Assembly: GCA_004352715.1 (NCBI GenBank)
Contig: SCFE01000090.1
Location: 993,067-1,057,066 of the forward strand
Reading direction: 5' to 3'
Source: Hofstenia miamia
Lineage: Eukaryota > Xenacoelomorpha > Acoela
Length of the DNA stretch: 64,000 bases
Below are positions 49,088-61,844 of this stretch, piece by piece (positions within the stretch are counted from its first letter, which is position 1; each line of letters opens with the position of its first letter). A program made the position numbers and the translations under genes. Under the pieces are notes generated by a model that saw only the letters and a list, made by a program, of their open reading frames with translations, did not search any database and was not told the DNA's origin.

Positions 49088-51771
49088 TAGTTAAAAATCA
49101 GAAGCCATATTGAAAAAAGAATTATCAAATAAATAACTGTGTAAGCATTTGCTGAACACGTTCTATTCTTACGCATTCATTGCATTATTTTCCAGCAGGG
49201 GTGTAAGTGCATCCCATCTCATTTCTAAGTACAAAAGTTGTCGCTTTGGCTAATTGTGTGAATTATGATATAACTAAGTAGAAACTAAATTAACTATGTA
49301 CTTACACAAATGATTATCATAGAATTTCTATGCTAAGTGAAACCTGCAGTTATTCGCATTGTGGAATTGACACAATATATTCTATTCCTCTTTGGTAAGG
49401 CTTGTGAAAGGACATCATATCAAAGAAAAATCGTTTGGAAGAACAAAACCCGACAAAATGGTTAACAATGTCATAGATGTATGAAAAAACGTAAACCATT
49501 TATATCAAGAATAGCAATGCTAATGTCAAAAGTGGTGCATCCCAAGGTAAAATACTTCGTTCTCTTGATTAGACACAGACGATGAGATCAGCAGAAAGAA
49601 CTTTTTAGGGGAGCAAATCTTTAATATTTAATAATATTTAAAAATATCGCTTGTCAGTACAACAAAATTTCCGCATCAACGCCTTCTACGACCAAGTGTA
49701 CTGATGAGTTGCACATGCACCCCTTATGGTCGTCCAAAGCTTAAGGCCAAAAGGTGGAAAATAGTGTCAACTCAATGGAATAAAATTTGAATGCTAGAGG
49801 GTTTCCAACGTTTCTTTATTTAGTAAGCCAATTTTTTATCATTATGCTATTAAATATTTATTTATTTTTAGGCGTTTTTGAATCATAATACTATTTTTGT
49901 TGCTATTGCATACATACATAAAAATAAAGAAATATATTATATTTGTTATTTATTGTAAAAACTACCTGTAAATTTTAGTATTAAATAAAACGGAGTTGGA
50001 ATCGGTTCGCGAGAACCCACGGTTTGGTTCGTTTTCGGGTGCAAAATCCTAGAAAAATCGGCTACAGTTTTGGGTAGGACCACATGTTCCCGGAAAACTC
50101 CAGCTACTTCAAAGTGCCCTAAGAATGCCTTAATTCAATAATTATTTGTTTATTTATTGATGGCGTTTGCTTAGGGTTTCTTGGGAAACAGGTCTTAATT
50201 TATTAACACAGCTGCAATTATATTTTGCAGTTCATATTAATGCTGGCGTAATCAAAATAACAATAGCGAACTTATGCCCTCCGTCATTTCGGGTAGGATT
50301 CAGGTAAGTTACTGTGAATTTTGGGAAATTTCGAATACTATCGGTTTTGAGTACGTGTTTAATATATCGGTTCGGTTTCGGTTCCAAATTCTGTATCCGA
50401 TTCCAATTGTGAAATAAAAAGCTTTGAAACAATTTTTTGTCATAATTGCATTTAAAAAAATTATCCCCTTACCTAAGAATTTTAGTTCAGCAAATTTATA
50501 ACATAAGCTAATGTTCAATAGCATATAAGAACCTCTCTATGCAGTAATTCTACACACGTCTTGCTTCATATCGATCAAGTAGTTTCTTTCACTATTTCAA
50601 TGTTTATCTTAAACGTTTAATTTATCGTCAAAAGAAATAAAAATGTTAATTTATTGATTGCAAAATATTTCTTTACAAACACAATCAAGCTTTGACACAT
50701 AAAAGTTAAGCAGGGAACACTATTTTTTCCACATATTGGGGGTATTAACGCGAAAGTGTAATTTTCATTAGAATTTAAATATCAAATATTGCAACCACTT
50801 CCCATTTTGATGAAAAAGTAACAAATACGAAAATAACTTTTAGAGTCTCTTGACTCCAAACAATCTATTGTGCATTTAAAAACAAATTGCTTTGTCCACA
50901 TTTTTAGATTCTCAAAAAATTTTTCTCCAATTTTCTTTAGAAAACTCACGAACAAGAAATTCTTGATTTATTCTGTGAGCTTGATCTCGTCAGAAAATCA
51001 ATTTTTCAACCACAAGGTGTGCACAATGTACATTCAGGTAATATTTTACTATCATAATCTTTTTTGAAAGAACTTATTTCGGACATTGAAATGACTAAGC
51101 ATTTTGATGATATGCTGATGATATGCTAAACTGTTAGGCCAACCGATTCACTCCCCAATATCTATGTTTCTAATTGGTCATTTCTCTCCTTCCACCATTT
51201 ATCAGGAAGAACACTAGAGTTTTTGCCGTGCTGACTATAATTTAAAATATAGATATATTATAAATTTTCCATTTGGCATATTTTCTCAACAAAATTGCGC
51301 AAATGAAAGCATGATATCCTGTTGGTACAATTTGTAGCATAGTAGTTTTCAGCATTATGCCGAGTACGGGTTCGGCATCGGGCCAACATGCATCATTGGG
51401 TTAGCCAGATCCCTTCCCACAAACTAAAAAAGATCAATAACACCATGACAAGACAAACAAGCTAATATTTCACAGTTTTAAAATGGGAACCTTTTATTAT
51501 ACAATACAGTCCTTGCTTGAGGATAACAAACGTATTTAAGATATACACCTGTCGCAATGTCGAACTATCGCTACTTCAGCATATAAAAATATAGGGAAAT
51601 TTCCATCCTTCTCTCAAATCGTTGAGTGGAAGGATTAATCTGCTGAGGCGAACTTTGAAAAAGCAGACTTATTGAGTAAGTATTTTGCTTTGGTAGTAAT
51701 TCATTGGAATATTTACACTTCAAAAAGTATGTACAACCTCTGAACAAGTTAAATGATTTTGATTATTCTAG
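49088..51771. repeat. First copy of a 2684-bp near-perfect duplication
   Basis: It matches 51773-54456 at a constant offset of 2685 with a single N (51772) between. The only difference I found is A at 51637 against T at 54322. No gene is recognised inside; open frames at 50232-50524 and 50870-51067 are short, unrecognised and simply repeated in the second copy. Confidence 0.92.
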
Positions 51772-51772
51772 N

Positions 51773-54456
51773 TAGTTAAAAATCAGAAGCCATATTGAAA
51801 AAAGAATTATCAAATAAATAACTGTGTAAGCATTTGCTGAACACGTTCTATTCTTACGCATTCATTGCATTATTTTCCAGCAGGGGTGTAAGTGCATCCC
51901 ATCTCATTTCTAAGTACAAAAGTTGTCGCTTTGGCTAATTGTGTGAATTATGATATAACTAAGTAGAAACTAAATTAACTATGTACTTACACAAATGATT
52001 ATCATAGAATTTCTATGCTAAGTGAAACCTGCAGTTATTCGCATTGTGGAATTGACACAATATATTCTATTCCTCTTTGGTAAGGCTTGTGAAAGGACAT
52101 CATATCAAAGAAAAATCGTTTGGAAGAACAAAACCCGACAAAATGGTTAACAATGTCATAGATGTATGAAAAAACGTAAACCATTTATATCAAGAATAGC
52201 AATGCTAATGTCAAAAGTGGTGCATCCCAAGGTAAAATACTTCGTTCTCTTGATTAGACACAGACGATGAGATCAGCAGAAAGAACTTTTTAGGGGAGCA
52301 AATCTTTAATATTTAATAATATTTAAAAATATCGCTTGTCAGTACAACAAAATTTCCGCATCAACGCCTTCTACGACCAAGTGTACTGATGAGTTGCACA
52401 TGCACCCCTTATGGTCGTCCAAAGCTTAAGGCCAAAAGGTGGAAAATAGTGTCAACTCAATGGAATAAAATTTGAATGCTAGAGGGTTTCCAACGTTTCT
52501 TTATTTAGTAAGCCAATTTTTTATCATTATGCTATTAAATATTTATTTATTTTTAGGCGTTTTTGAATCATAATACTATTTTTGTTGCTATTGCATACAT
52601 ACATAAAAATAAAGAAATATATTATATTTGTTATTTATTGTAAAAACTACCTGTAAATTTTAGTATTAAATAAAACGGAGTTGGAATCGGTTCGCGAGAA
52701 CCCACGGTTTGGTTCGTTTTCGGGTGCAAAATCCTAGAAAAATCGGCTACAGTTTTGGGTAGGACCACATGTTCCCGGAAAACTCCAGCTACTTCAAAGT
52801 GCCCTAAGAATGCCTTAATTCAATAATTATTTGTTTATTTATTGATGGCGTTTGCTTAGGGTTTCTTGGGAAACAGGTCTTAATTTATTAACACAGCTGC
52901 AATTATATTTTGCAGTTCATATTAATGCTGGCGTAATCAAAATAACAATAGCGAACTTATGCCCTCCGTCATTTCGGGTAGGATTCAGGTAAGTTACTGT
53001 GAATTTTGGGAAATTTCGAATACTATCGGTTTTGAGTACGTGTTTAATATATCGGTTCGGTTTCGGTTCCAAATTCTGTATCCGATTCCAATTGTGAAAT
53101 AAAAAGCTTTGAAACAATTTTTTGTCATAATTGCATTTAAAAAAATTATCCCCTTACCTAAGAATTTTAGTTCAGCAAATTTATAACATAAGCTAATGTT
53201 CAATAGCATATAAGAACCTCTCTATGCAGTAATTCTACACACGTCTTGCTTCATATCGATCAAGTAGTTTCTTTCACTATTTCAATGTTTATCTTAAACG
53301 TTTAATTTATCGTCAAAAGAAATAAAAATGTTAATTTATTGATTGCAAAATATTTCTTTACAAACACAATCAAGCTTTGACACATAAAAGTTAAGCAGGG
53401 AACACTATTTTTTCCACATATTGGGGGTATTAACGCGAAAGTGTAATTTTCATTAGAATTTAAATATCAAATATTGCAACCACTTCCCATTTTGATGAAA
53501 AAGTAACAAATACGAAAATAACTTTTAGAGTCTCTTGACTCCAAACAATCTATTGTGCATTTAAAAACAAATTGCTTTGTCCACATTTTTAGATTCTCAA
53601 AAAATTTTTCTCCAATTTTCTTTAGAAAACTCACGAACAAGAAATTCTTGATTTATTCTGTGAGCTTGATCTCGTCAGAAAATCAATTTTTCAACCACAA
53701 GGTGTGCACAATGTACATTCAGGTAATATTTTACTATCATAATCTTTTTTGAAAGAACTTATTTCGGACATTGAAATGACTAAGCATTTTGATGATATGC
53801 TGATGATATGCTAAACTGTTAGGCCAACCGATTCACTCCCCAATATCTATGTTTCTAATTGGTCATTTCTCTCCTTCCACCATTTATCAGGAAGAACACT
53901 AGAGTTTTTGCCGTGCTGACTATAATTTAAAATATAGATATATTATAAATTTTCCATTTGGCATATTTTCTCAACAAAATTGCGCAAATGAAAGCATGAT
54001 ATCCTGTTGGTACAATTTGTAGCATAGTAGTTTTCAGCATTATGCCGAGTACGGGTTCGGCATCGGGCCAACATGCATCATTGGGTTAGCCAGATCCCTT
54101 CCCACAAACTAAAAAAGATCAATAACACCATGACAAGACAAACAAGCTAATATTTCACAGTTTTAAAATGGGAACCTTTTATTATACAATACAGTCCTTG
54201 CTTGAGGATAACAAACGTATTTAAGATATACACCTGTCGCAATGTCGAACTATCGCTACTTCAGCATATAAAAATATAGGGAAATTTCCATCCTTCTCTC
54301 AAATCGTTGAGTGGAAGGATTTATCTGCTGAGGCGAACTTTGAAAAAGCAGACTTATTGAGTAAGTATTTTGCTTTGGTAGTAATTCATTGGAATATTTA
54401 CACTTCAAAAAGTATGTACAACCTCTGAACAAGTTAAATGATTTTGATTATTCTAG
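51773..54456. repeat. Second copy of the 2684-bp duplication
   Basis: It starts directly after the N at 51772 and ends at TTCTAG, where the first copy also ends against the N. Only this copy continues into the reverse-transcriptase relic, as expected if the two copies are overlapping contigs placed end to end. Confidence 0.92.
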
Positions 54457-55270
54457 GCCGTGCTTATGATGCTGTAGTGACTCAAAGGAATTGAAGGAAA
54501 CTTTCTAGGGCATTTGGCCAGTTATTTAACTGATCGGACACAATTTGTTCAAATTGAGAATCGGGCTTAATATTGGTAACCATTGAAGTTCACCAGGTTT
54601 CCATATTAGGCCCCTTCTATTCGTAATTTATTGCACTGATTTGCAAAGTAAGTAAAAATTGCGAATTTCTTCAATATACGGACGACGCAAAATTGATTGG
54701 TTTTGGAAATTCAAATATTCAATTAGAAATTAATAGAATAGCCCAGTTGTCTAATGTGAACGACATGAAATTTTCGCATTAGGAGTGCCATCGCCTAATA
54801 TTTGGTAAATTGAAATCGGGTTTCTCTGAGTTGGAGCGCAACATAAACGATTTTCTAATTCAACCGAGTCAATGAAGTTTGATCCCGGAGCTTTAATTGA
54901 CTAAAGCTTCTGTGGAAAAAACATATTGACTTAAAAGTGAGAAAAGCATTCGGTGTATTTTATATGACTAAAGGGTCTGTTTCTAAGTGTTTACCACCAC
55001 AAATAAAATTGTTTTCTTATAGAAGTTATGTATTACCAGTTTAATATATATTTTCCAATGTTGGTGTCCGAAAAAATATGAACTTGAGAGAATTGAGAAA
55101 TTACAAAGATGTGTTACTAAATGGACATTAAATTATCAAGAACTTACCTCCAAAAGAAAGAATTTAAGCTAGCTTCTTTTACCAATATCGTTAAGTCTTG
55201 AAATCCATAATTTCATTTCTCTCTAAATTATTAGTTTATTACTTCTATGAGTTTTCGTTCCTTGTGTGAC
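54400..55270 (+). pseudogene. LINE reverse transcriptase relic 1
   Basis: Plus-strand fragments in the expected order: ILIILGRAYDAV (motif A), GIEGNFLGHLASYLTDRTQF then VQIE, QVSILGPFYS (from the PQG-SILGP block), CEFLQYTDDAKLIGF (catalytic YTDD, compare Y/FADD), FFYD-like decay, LPPQIKLFSYRSYVLP and LRELRNYKDV. Many frameshifts and stops. Typical of the Jockey/CR1/I-type group. Confidence 0.8.
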
Positions 55271-56440
55271 GACCATTTTTAGGGCTTCGCAACGAAATTG
55301 ACAAATGCTCTACCAATTAAGATTTTTTTTAAATTATTAACGCGACTGAAGTGCAGCTTAAAATGTTTCTATTGGAACTTTTTCAATTCAGATATTATGT
55401 ACTTAGCAAATGCTCATGGTCAATTTCTTGTAACTGTAACGTGTGTAAATTCAAGAGTCGAAATTATGAAGCTTATTTGTAGTTATTTTTATATTTTTTA
55501 GTCCGCACGTTGTCTATTCAGTTTGTTCTGAAAATGCATACTTAAAATTATATAAAAATTTTGTTGTTATTTAAGAACTGCTCTAAAAATCTTGAAGTGA
55601 AAAGTAATGTAACTTTTAAAATGTTGTTTTTCAGTTTGGTACAGTAAAACTTATTTTCTTTGCCATTTCACTCTATCTAGTTGGTAATTGCTTACCAACA
55701 CTTGTTGACGTTTAGCACTTATTTAGAGTCTGGATAATTGTCAAATCAAATTGCTAAAATATTCAGGTTCTAAATATTTTTTTGAAAATTATTCTTATCA
55801 TCAGTAGATGCATGTAAGCAGCTCATAGTTTATTTGAATCTAATCCGAAGTTTTGTTTTTCTATCGACCATACTTACTGCTGTAACTCGACTTCCTAATG
55901 CTCATGACCGAAAGGTTGTGATTTTTCAAATATAGTGTTACCAGATCCAATACTTTATTGATTTATATAGATAAAAATATTGCATACAAAATAATTTATG
56001 ATAATATTTGCATCGAATTGACATGCGTAGTGTACATAGTTTATGAGAAAATATAAATGTTTCAAAATTCCTCTGTAAATTCATAATAATTCATTTGTTT
56101 CAGGTTGACAAGGGTCATACACAAATTTTCTGATAGTGGGGACATCTCAATCATGAATAAGTAAGTTACAAATGCAAAAAATTTTGAAAATATTGAAAAA
56201 ATAGATCCCAAAATTGAATTTCAAGCCCTTATTTTTTAATTTCTTAAAATATTTTGCTGAAATTATTTTCACTTAACCAAAATCCATTTAAAATCCACCA
56301 TGTCCCCACCTTGGGTACACCACAGATTATGACAGCCATTAAATATGATTCTGCCGGAGCATTCCGTTTCGTGAGATTTGCTTGCCCCAATCCCATTGCA
56401 CGAAATATTTCAATGAAACTGGGAAAAATGTTTTAGAATT
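55271..56440. other. Unassigned AT-rich DNA
   Basis: Two open frames (55298-55501 and 56254-56436, both +) are unrecognised. Given LINE relics on both sides, this may be further decayed element sequence. Confidence 0.4.
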
Positions 56441-56459
56441 TTACTGACATTTTGGAAAG

Positions 56460-57000
56460 TAATATTGTTAATTATCTCGGGGTAATTATTGAAAATAATT
56501 ACATATTTAATGACCATTTTACTCAAATTTGAAAAAACAATATCCTCAGTGAAGTACATTCATTAGTTGAAAAACTAAAAGACGTCATGCCATTGATAGC
56601 TTCTTAGTCTATTTATAGAAATCAATAAATCTTTCATATTTCACAGAAATGTATTATATATATTTTTCAAAGAAAAATTTGCTCTACACGTGCATAGGCT
56701 ATGATGAAAGATATCTAGAAATGTGTCACTCTTCGGGTTAGCAACGTTATTCTCAGTGCTTTTCCAAATTATGATATTCTATTTCTCAGACAATATTCAA
56801 TTCAAACAAGCTATATTCACTCCTTGATTCTCCTTTGAACTTGTCACCTAAATCTTTATTCGGTTTGAGAAAAGAACAAAAATATTATATTAAAAGGCAT
56901 GCAACAAAGCATCTCTGAGCGAATGTTTAGGACAAGGTACCCATGAACCTCAGTTATAGTTATTAGAATTTTCTACAATTTTGAAAAGCAACAAGAATGA
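56460..57000 (+). pseudogene. LINE relic 2 (post-catalytic region)
   Basis: NIVNYLGVIIENNYIFNDHF matches the conserved KYLGV-x-I/LD-x-L-F block downstream of the catalytic box in many LINEs, followed by VHSLVEKLKDVMPLIAS and further decayed pieces. No catalytic motif is retained in this fragment. Confidence 0.65.
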
Positions 57001-57045
57001 TATTATGTTAAATATTGTAGGAGCTCTGGGAAGATTAGTCATGGC

Positions 57046-57260
57046 CATGCAAACAGTGGGTACAGTTAAACAGTTGATTATAAATAATATGGGGTTCAAT
57101 GATTTAAAAATCATGTTGTGAATTTTCTTGCGAATTCACAATTTTTTGCACATATTTAAATTTATTAATGTAAATTCAAGTGACATAATTATTGACAACA
57201 ATTGCTTGTAACAAACGCCAAATATATCATTGTATTAGATCCCCATTTGTGTTCCTGTTT
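57046..57260. repeat. Dispersed repeat fragment shared with 7032-7350
   Basis: Shares ordered short blocks with the 7-kb copy (for example CATTGTATTAGATCC and CAATTGCTTG). It lies between LINE relics 2 and 3. Confidence 0.65.
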
Positions 57261-57510
57261 TCCATGACGTTGTTCTAAATTTAGGAAACTAAAAATGTAA
57301 AAATCTTCCTTTGTTCCTAATTAAACTAAAGCCGCTAAGCCCTCTTTTTCCTTTCGCGTGCAACAAAATATCAATCATAAAGTCGATACAATGTTTAAAA
57401 AATAACAAATCCAGCAGACCTCTCCAATACCAACTTGGTTCCAAAAACTCACAGGGGACTGAATTGCTGAATCAAAATGTTATATTTTAAATGCATGTAT
57501 AAGACATTCC

Positions 57511-58060
57511 TTTTTTTCAGACGAGTTAAAATTGGCAAATATAACACCACTATATAAACAAGACGATCTAGAAGATTGCCAAATTATATACCTATTTCAA
57601 TCACCTCTCGAATCAGTAAAGTATTGAGCGAATTCTTTTTAATCAAATTTATCAGCATCTTTGCAAACTTGATCTTTACTGCAAAAGGCAATATGTAAAG
57701 GTATTTCTACTAGCGACGCTTTAATACAAGATACGAAACATGGAGAAAAACCATAAATGATTCTAACTAATTGCTTGTTTAGACATCTCGAAAGCATTAG
57801 ATTCCATTTATCATAGTATCTTACTACAAAAAGTTTCTAGGTTTTTCTAATAAAAGTATAGTTCTCATTTCTAGGTACATGTGTCATCGGATACAACGAG
57901 TTAATGTAATAAATTGTTTCAGATTGGGTTGGACTAAAAATGGAATCCCACAGGTAACAATTTTAGGTCGCCTACTATTTAATATTTCCATAAATGATTT
58001 TTTCCAATTCAAAAACATGTGACATGCTTTGGACTGTTTCAATTTTAGCGAAATTGACAA
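57511..58060 (+). pseudogene. LINE reverse transcriptase relic 3
   Basis: Ordered fragments: LKLANITPLYKQDDLEDC, then in another frame PISITSRISKVLSEFF (fingers block, compare YRPISLLP..SKI.E), DISKALDSIYHSILLQK (motif A), RYMCHRIQRV and NGIPQVTILGRLLFNISIND (compare GVPQGSILGPLLF). Several frame changes. The catalytic DD box that should follow is not preserved clearly. Confidence 0.78.
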
Positions 58061-59046
58061 TCTATCTTATCAAAACCAGGCCATTGGAAATCCTAAAAGA
58101 ACAACTTAACTGAAGTTTTCCTATGAAAAACGTAAAAATATCTAATAAGGGCCCTGTTTATTTAAGTCCACTTCTTAAATACCTTATCAGGAAAAAGCCG
58201 TGTCTAATTAGAAAGCATCATTACCATGACGCAAATATTCTTACTACTCGCAATAAAAAATTATATTTGCCAATATTTCTTCTTCAAAAAGTTGCTCTGG
58301 ATTCCGCGAAATGGAGGAATTTAGTCGAAAATTTGACAAATCAGGAAAAACCACATCTGACTGATATCCCTTTTTCCGCCGGATGAGATAAAAAACACTT
58401 ATTAAATTTTTCGACTGTACAAAATTATGAGAGAGCTGATATCGCTGACTGCTCTGGTCAAATTTCTGTTGTGTTTACATTGCAACAAGTCTATTATGCG
58501 CTTAGGTATTCTACGGGTCACGATGACATACACTTCATGGCTTATAAAAAATGCACACAATTTAAGAGAACCTTTTCTATATATCTGTAATACGTGGATT
58601 GAACAAATTATTTTTCCTAATGTTTTTAAAGTCTGTTGTCTCACCACTTCCTAAAGCAATCAAAGATACTTCTTTGGATATACTACGTCATATTTCCGTT
58701 GCTCCAATTTTATCTACAATATTTGAATGGTTATTGTTTGACAACTTCATCAGTAATAGCTACAATAAACTTCTTAAAAACATCAATTGGGATTGGCAAG
58801 AATTCATCAGCCCACTTTGCTTTGGTTCGTCTTTTTGAGACTTGTAAGAAATTTAAAAAGAACGATTGTGTTTCAATTTGTCTTCTGATTATTTACAGTT
58901 ACAAGGATTTGATACCGAAACTGGATGATACAAACATCATAGTTTAAGGTAAAAATTGTTACAATCTAACTGAGAAGATATCTCAGCAATACTTAACTGG
59001 TGTAAGACAACCAATTTTATTCTAAATAATGCTAAATCTAAGGATT

Positions 59047-59050
59047 TATA

Positions 59051-59127
<77 letters not shown>
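59047..59127. repeat. (TAA)n tract, 3' tail of the antisense LINE
   Basis: About 80 bp of ATA/TAA repeats. On the minus strand it directly follows CAGGAAATAAAGCATTATT, so it is the LINE's (ATT)n tail rather than an independent microsatellite. Confidence 0.88.
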
Positions 59128-59129
<2 letters not shown>

Positions 59130-59945
59130 CTTTATTTCCTGTACATCTACACTACAAAAACATTGTACGGTGTAGACGTAAAAGGAAACGTGGTACAGAT
59201 AATTTGTTTCTACAGAACATCGGGTAGAATGCCGCTACTAAGATAGTGCCAGGCAATCGCAATAAACGATTTATCAAATTTTGCTTTGTTCGTGAAATGA
59301 CCAAAACGTAGATTTCTTAGGTAATAATGAGATGTAGGTGTCGTAGGCTGTAAGCTGGTGTGTAGAGGGTGATCACGGTCTCGTTGAATCTTGTTGATCA
59401 ATTGTATAGTGTTTTTCCTAACAGTGAAGTTTATGATATATTAGCCACGAACGGTCAAGGTTAAGAACGCGACCGACATGGCGAGTGAATCGTGTTATGC
59501 GTCGACGTGTTTTTAATGTAGTTAGGGATATCCAAGCTGGGGCTGCATATGTAATGTAAGGCAAGATGTACAATTTGAATATGTATTTTGATACGCTGGT
59601 ATTGAAGAAGCGAGCTACGTAAGAAAGGGGAAAGGGAGGAAGTGATGTGATACACTTTCGCTAGGATAGACGAGTCATGCAAGTTAAAGTTCAAAGAATT
59701 GTCCAGAGCAACGCCAAGATATACCCAGGAGTCGACTAGCTTAGGAGTATCGTCATAAAGCAGAAAAGTAGTATTTGCTGCTGCTAGCAAGTTCCTGTTC
59801 TTTACACCCTTGTTTAGGAATAACATTTCTCTTGATTTTGCGGTGTTTAGGATTAGATTTAAATTGTCGAAGTGAGGAAGGATGGTTTCAGACAATAGTC
59901 GTTGAGCATTGTTGTAGTCGTCTGTTTTAGTGATACAATCTATCT
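59048..59945 (-). mobile_element. 5'-truncated LINE nested in relic 4
   Basis: On the minus strand the element begins inside the coding region (near 59940), runs through the reverse-transcriptase C-terminal part and a short 3' region, and ends in the (ATT)n tail. GGATTT occurs at both borders (59042-59047 and 59946-59951), a plausible short target duplication. Host LINE coding continues on both sides in the plus orientation. Confidence 0.8.
59210..59930 (-). pseudogene. Antisense LINE reverse transcriptase C-terminal region
   Basis: A 144-codon frame (59461-59895) reads ETILPHFDNLNLILNTAKSR, then SWVYLGVALDNSLNFN and SSLSPFLRSSLLQYQRIKIH, the region after the catalytic box. After stops it continues at 59210-59401 with NKIQRDRDHPLHTSLQPTTP and FGHFTNKAKFDKSFIAIAWH, the conserved C-terminus. 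The polymerase core is lost through 5' truncation. Its family differs from the host relic. Confidence 0.78.
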
Positions 59946-60429
59946 GGATTTCTAAAACTTGATTATTCCTCCTGTTAATGGAATAGAAATAGTAAGTGAG
60001 CTGAAACTGCTGGGTATATCGATTTACTGATTATCTCTCTTTAGCTCCTAATGTTAACAGAAGTGTGAAGAAGGCTTCTAGTCAATTATTTCTATTACTA
60101 AAACTTAAGAACTTGCGCTACACAAAATGTGAATTGAACTTATGTAAACAATTGGTTAAGTTTATTCTACTTTACAGAGGATCAGGTTTGATAAAATCGA
60201 CTCTGTGTATAAAAGAGCTCTATATAATGGTATTATAAACGGATAATGTAATACAAAAATTATAAGTAAAGTTAAACACAAAAAGTTATACAAAGCTATT
60301 TCAGAGCGAAGTGACCATATACTACATGATATGCTCCCTTCTAGAACTGAATATAGTCAGAGACTAAGATGCAGACTCCCCACAAGTGACTATGTTTATA
60401 AGGAAAAATATCTAAGAGGATAGATGTTA

Positions 60430-61844
60430 GGAGTGTCACAGAAGTAAATAGCATAGTGCATATGAGGTGCTGAAAAGTGTAGGCATGGACATGAAAAAGA
60501 AAAGACGACAAGAAGATAAGAGAGTCAGAAAGCCAGCATGGGAGAGAAAAATTGAGAATAATGTGATCTAAGATTAGGCAGGAAAAGTAAGGCAGTACAG
60601 GACAGGTGCAGGGTAGGTAAGGGGTGAGGTTTAAGCAGAGCATATTCCAGGGATACAGCTTAGCGCCACTACTATTTGTAGTTAGCTTAATACCTATCAC
60701 AGAAAAGTTAAAGGAGACAGGCATAGGGTATAAGATGGAAAAGAATGGTAGAGTAATGAGTCACATATGATACATGTACGACCTGAAGATGTATGTTAGT
60801 TAAAGGAAGATGTTGCAGAAGCAAGTGGAAATATTGAAGAAGGCAAGCAGAGATTCAGTGTTTTTGGAAAGTGCGACTAGAGGTAAGTGTATGGATGGTG
60901 ATGGTTTAAGGACGATCAGTGGGGATAAGATTGAGGAAGTCAAGGAGGGGTACAAGTACTTAGGAGTAATAGAGAAGGACAGAACAGATCACGTGGAAAT
61001 GAAGATGAGGCTAAGAAAAGAGTACAAGAGGAGAGTAAGGAAGGTACTACAGAAGTCAGCATTGAATGGGCAGAACAGCATAAAGGCAATTAATACGTGG
61101 GCAATACCAGTGTTGAGATATTCGGCAGGAATAGTGCGGTGGAATAAGAATGAACTGAGGGAATTAGACAGGGAGACAAGGAAGATACTAGCAGCACAGA
61201 GAGCATTTAATTCAAATGGAGATGTTGATAGGTTGTAAATCACAAGGTATAAAGGAAGGAAAAGACAGCTAAGTGGGGAGAAAGCAGAAGTGTAGAAGCA
61301 GAACCACTAGGCCTTAAGGAATACGTAGAAGCACAACCAAGAGGGTCACTACTGGAGGTCACTAAGGAGTTAAGAAAAGACAGCATACCAGAGTAGGATG
61401 GAATTAGAGAGACAAACAAGGTATAGGCAGAAGGCAATGCATGGAGAATACTGGAGAAACACAGAAAAGTTTGAATAAGAAAAAAGCCACAAGTAATTAA
61501 AGAAGGCAAGACTGAAAAGATAAACAAAAGCACTGATAATGGCAGCAGAGGGGTCAGCAATAAAAAAACTGGATGAAAACGCATATAGACAGAAGAGTAG
61601 AAGTAAGTGAGAAGGTGGGAGGCCCGACATAGTAGTGGTAGAAAAAGAGTGATAGACACAGCAGAGCGAAAGGACAGGAATGTAGAAAGCAAGGAGAAAG
61701 AGAAGATAGATCAGTACAGGGAGTTGGCAGAGGAAATAGAAAGCTAGAGTCCTGAGGAAGGCTCTCAGACTCCCTTGAGTTCCCCGAGCTGAGAGAGATA
61801 CCAGCATAAAGCTGTGAGAAGAAATTAAATAGTAAGAGTCAATC
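60430..61844 (+). pseudogene. R2/NeSL-like LINE, copy A (3' part, internally deleted)
   Basis: In plus orientation: RKPAWERKIENN near 60520 (pre-RT region), a deletion, then SLIPITEKLKETGIGYKMEK-type sequence near 60685, the catalytic box altered to YMYD near 60770, GDKIEEVKEGYKYLGVIEKD (60925-60984), KSALNGQNSIKAINTWAIPV, LRYSAGIVRWNKNELRELDR and FNSNGDVDRL (to 61238), then decayed C-terminal pieces including DRNVESKEKEKIDQYRELAE near 61675-61740 and RKALRLP. The WAIPVLRY and NGDVDRLY blocks, and AWIDYRKA in the sister copy, match a widespread animal LINE group with a restriction-like endonuclease. The group name is from memory. It runs into a 1000-N gap. Confidence 0.75.

Larger units (their letters stand above)
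58123..60425 (+). pseudogene. LINE reverse transcriptase relic 4, interrupted by an antisense LINE
   Basis: Linker region LYLPIFLLQKVALDSAKWRN (58250-58310), TGHDDIHFMAY near 58518, VVSPLPKAIKDTSLDILRHI with SVAPILSTIFEWLLFDNFI (58636-58760), LVRLFETCKKFKKNDC (58828-58868), PKLDDTNIIV (catalytic DD, near 58915-58944), then AILNWCKTTNFILNNAKSK near 58990-59040. At 59047 an antisense LINE of about 900 bp interrupts. The host resumes at about 59950 with INGIEIVSELKLLGISI, then C-terminal pieces such as RSDHILHDMLPSRTEYSQRL near 60310-60370. Parts of the palm are deleted. It is non-functional. Confidence 0.78.

Noticed and set aside
50232-50524. Two overlapping minus-strand frames, repeated at 52917-53209
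   Set aside because: Their recurrence is due to the duplicated 2684-bp block; composition and overlap suggest chance frames.
60341-61692. Minus-strand serine/leucine-rich frames that look like membrane proteins
   Set aside because: They are the reverse complement of the plus-strand LINE, whose purine-rich sense strand produces hydrophobic antisense frames.
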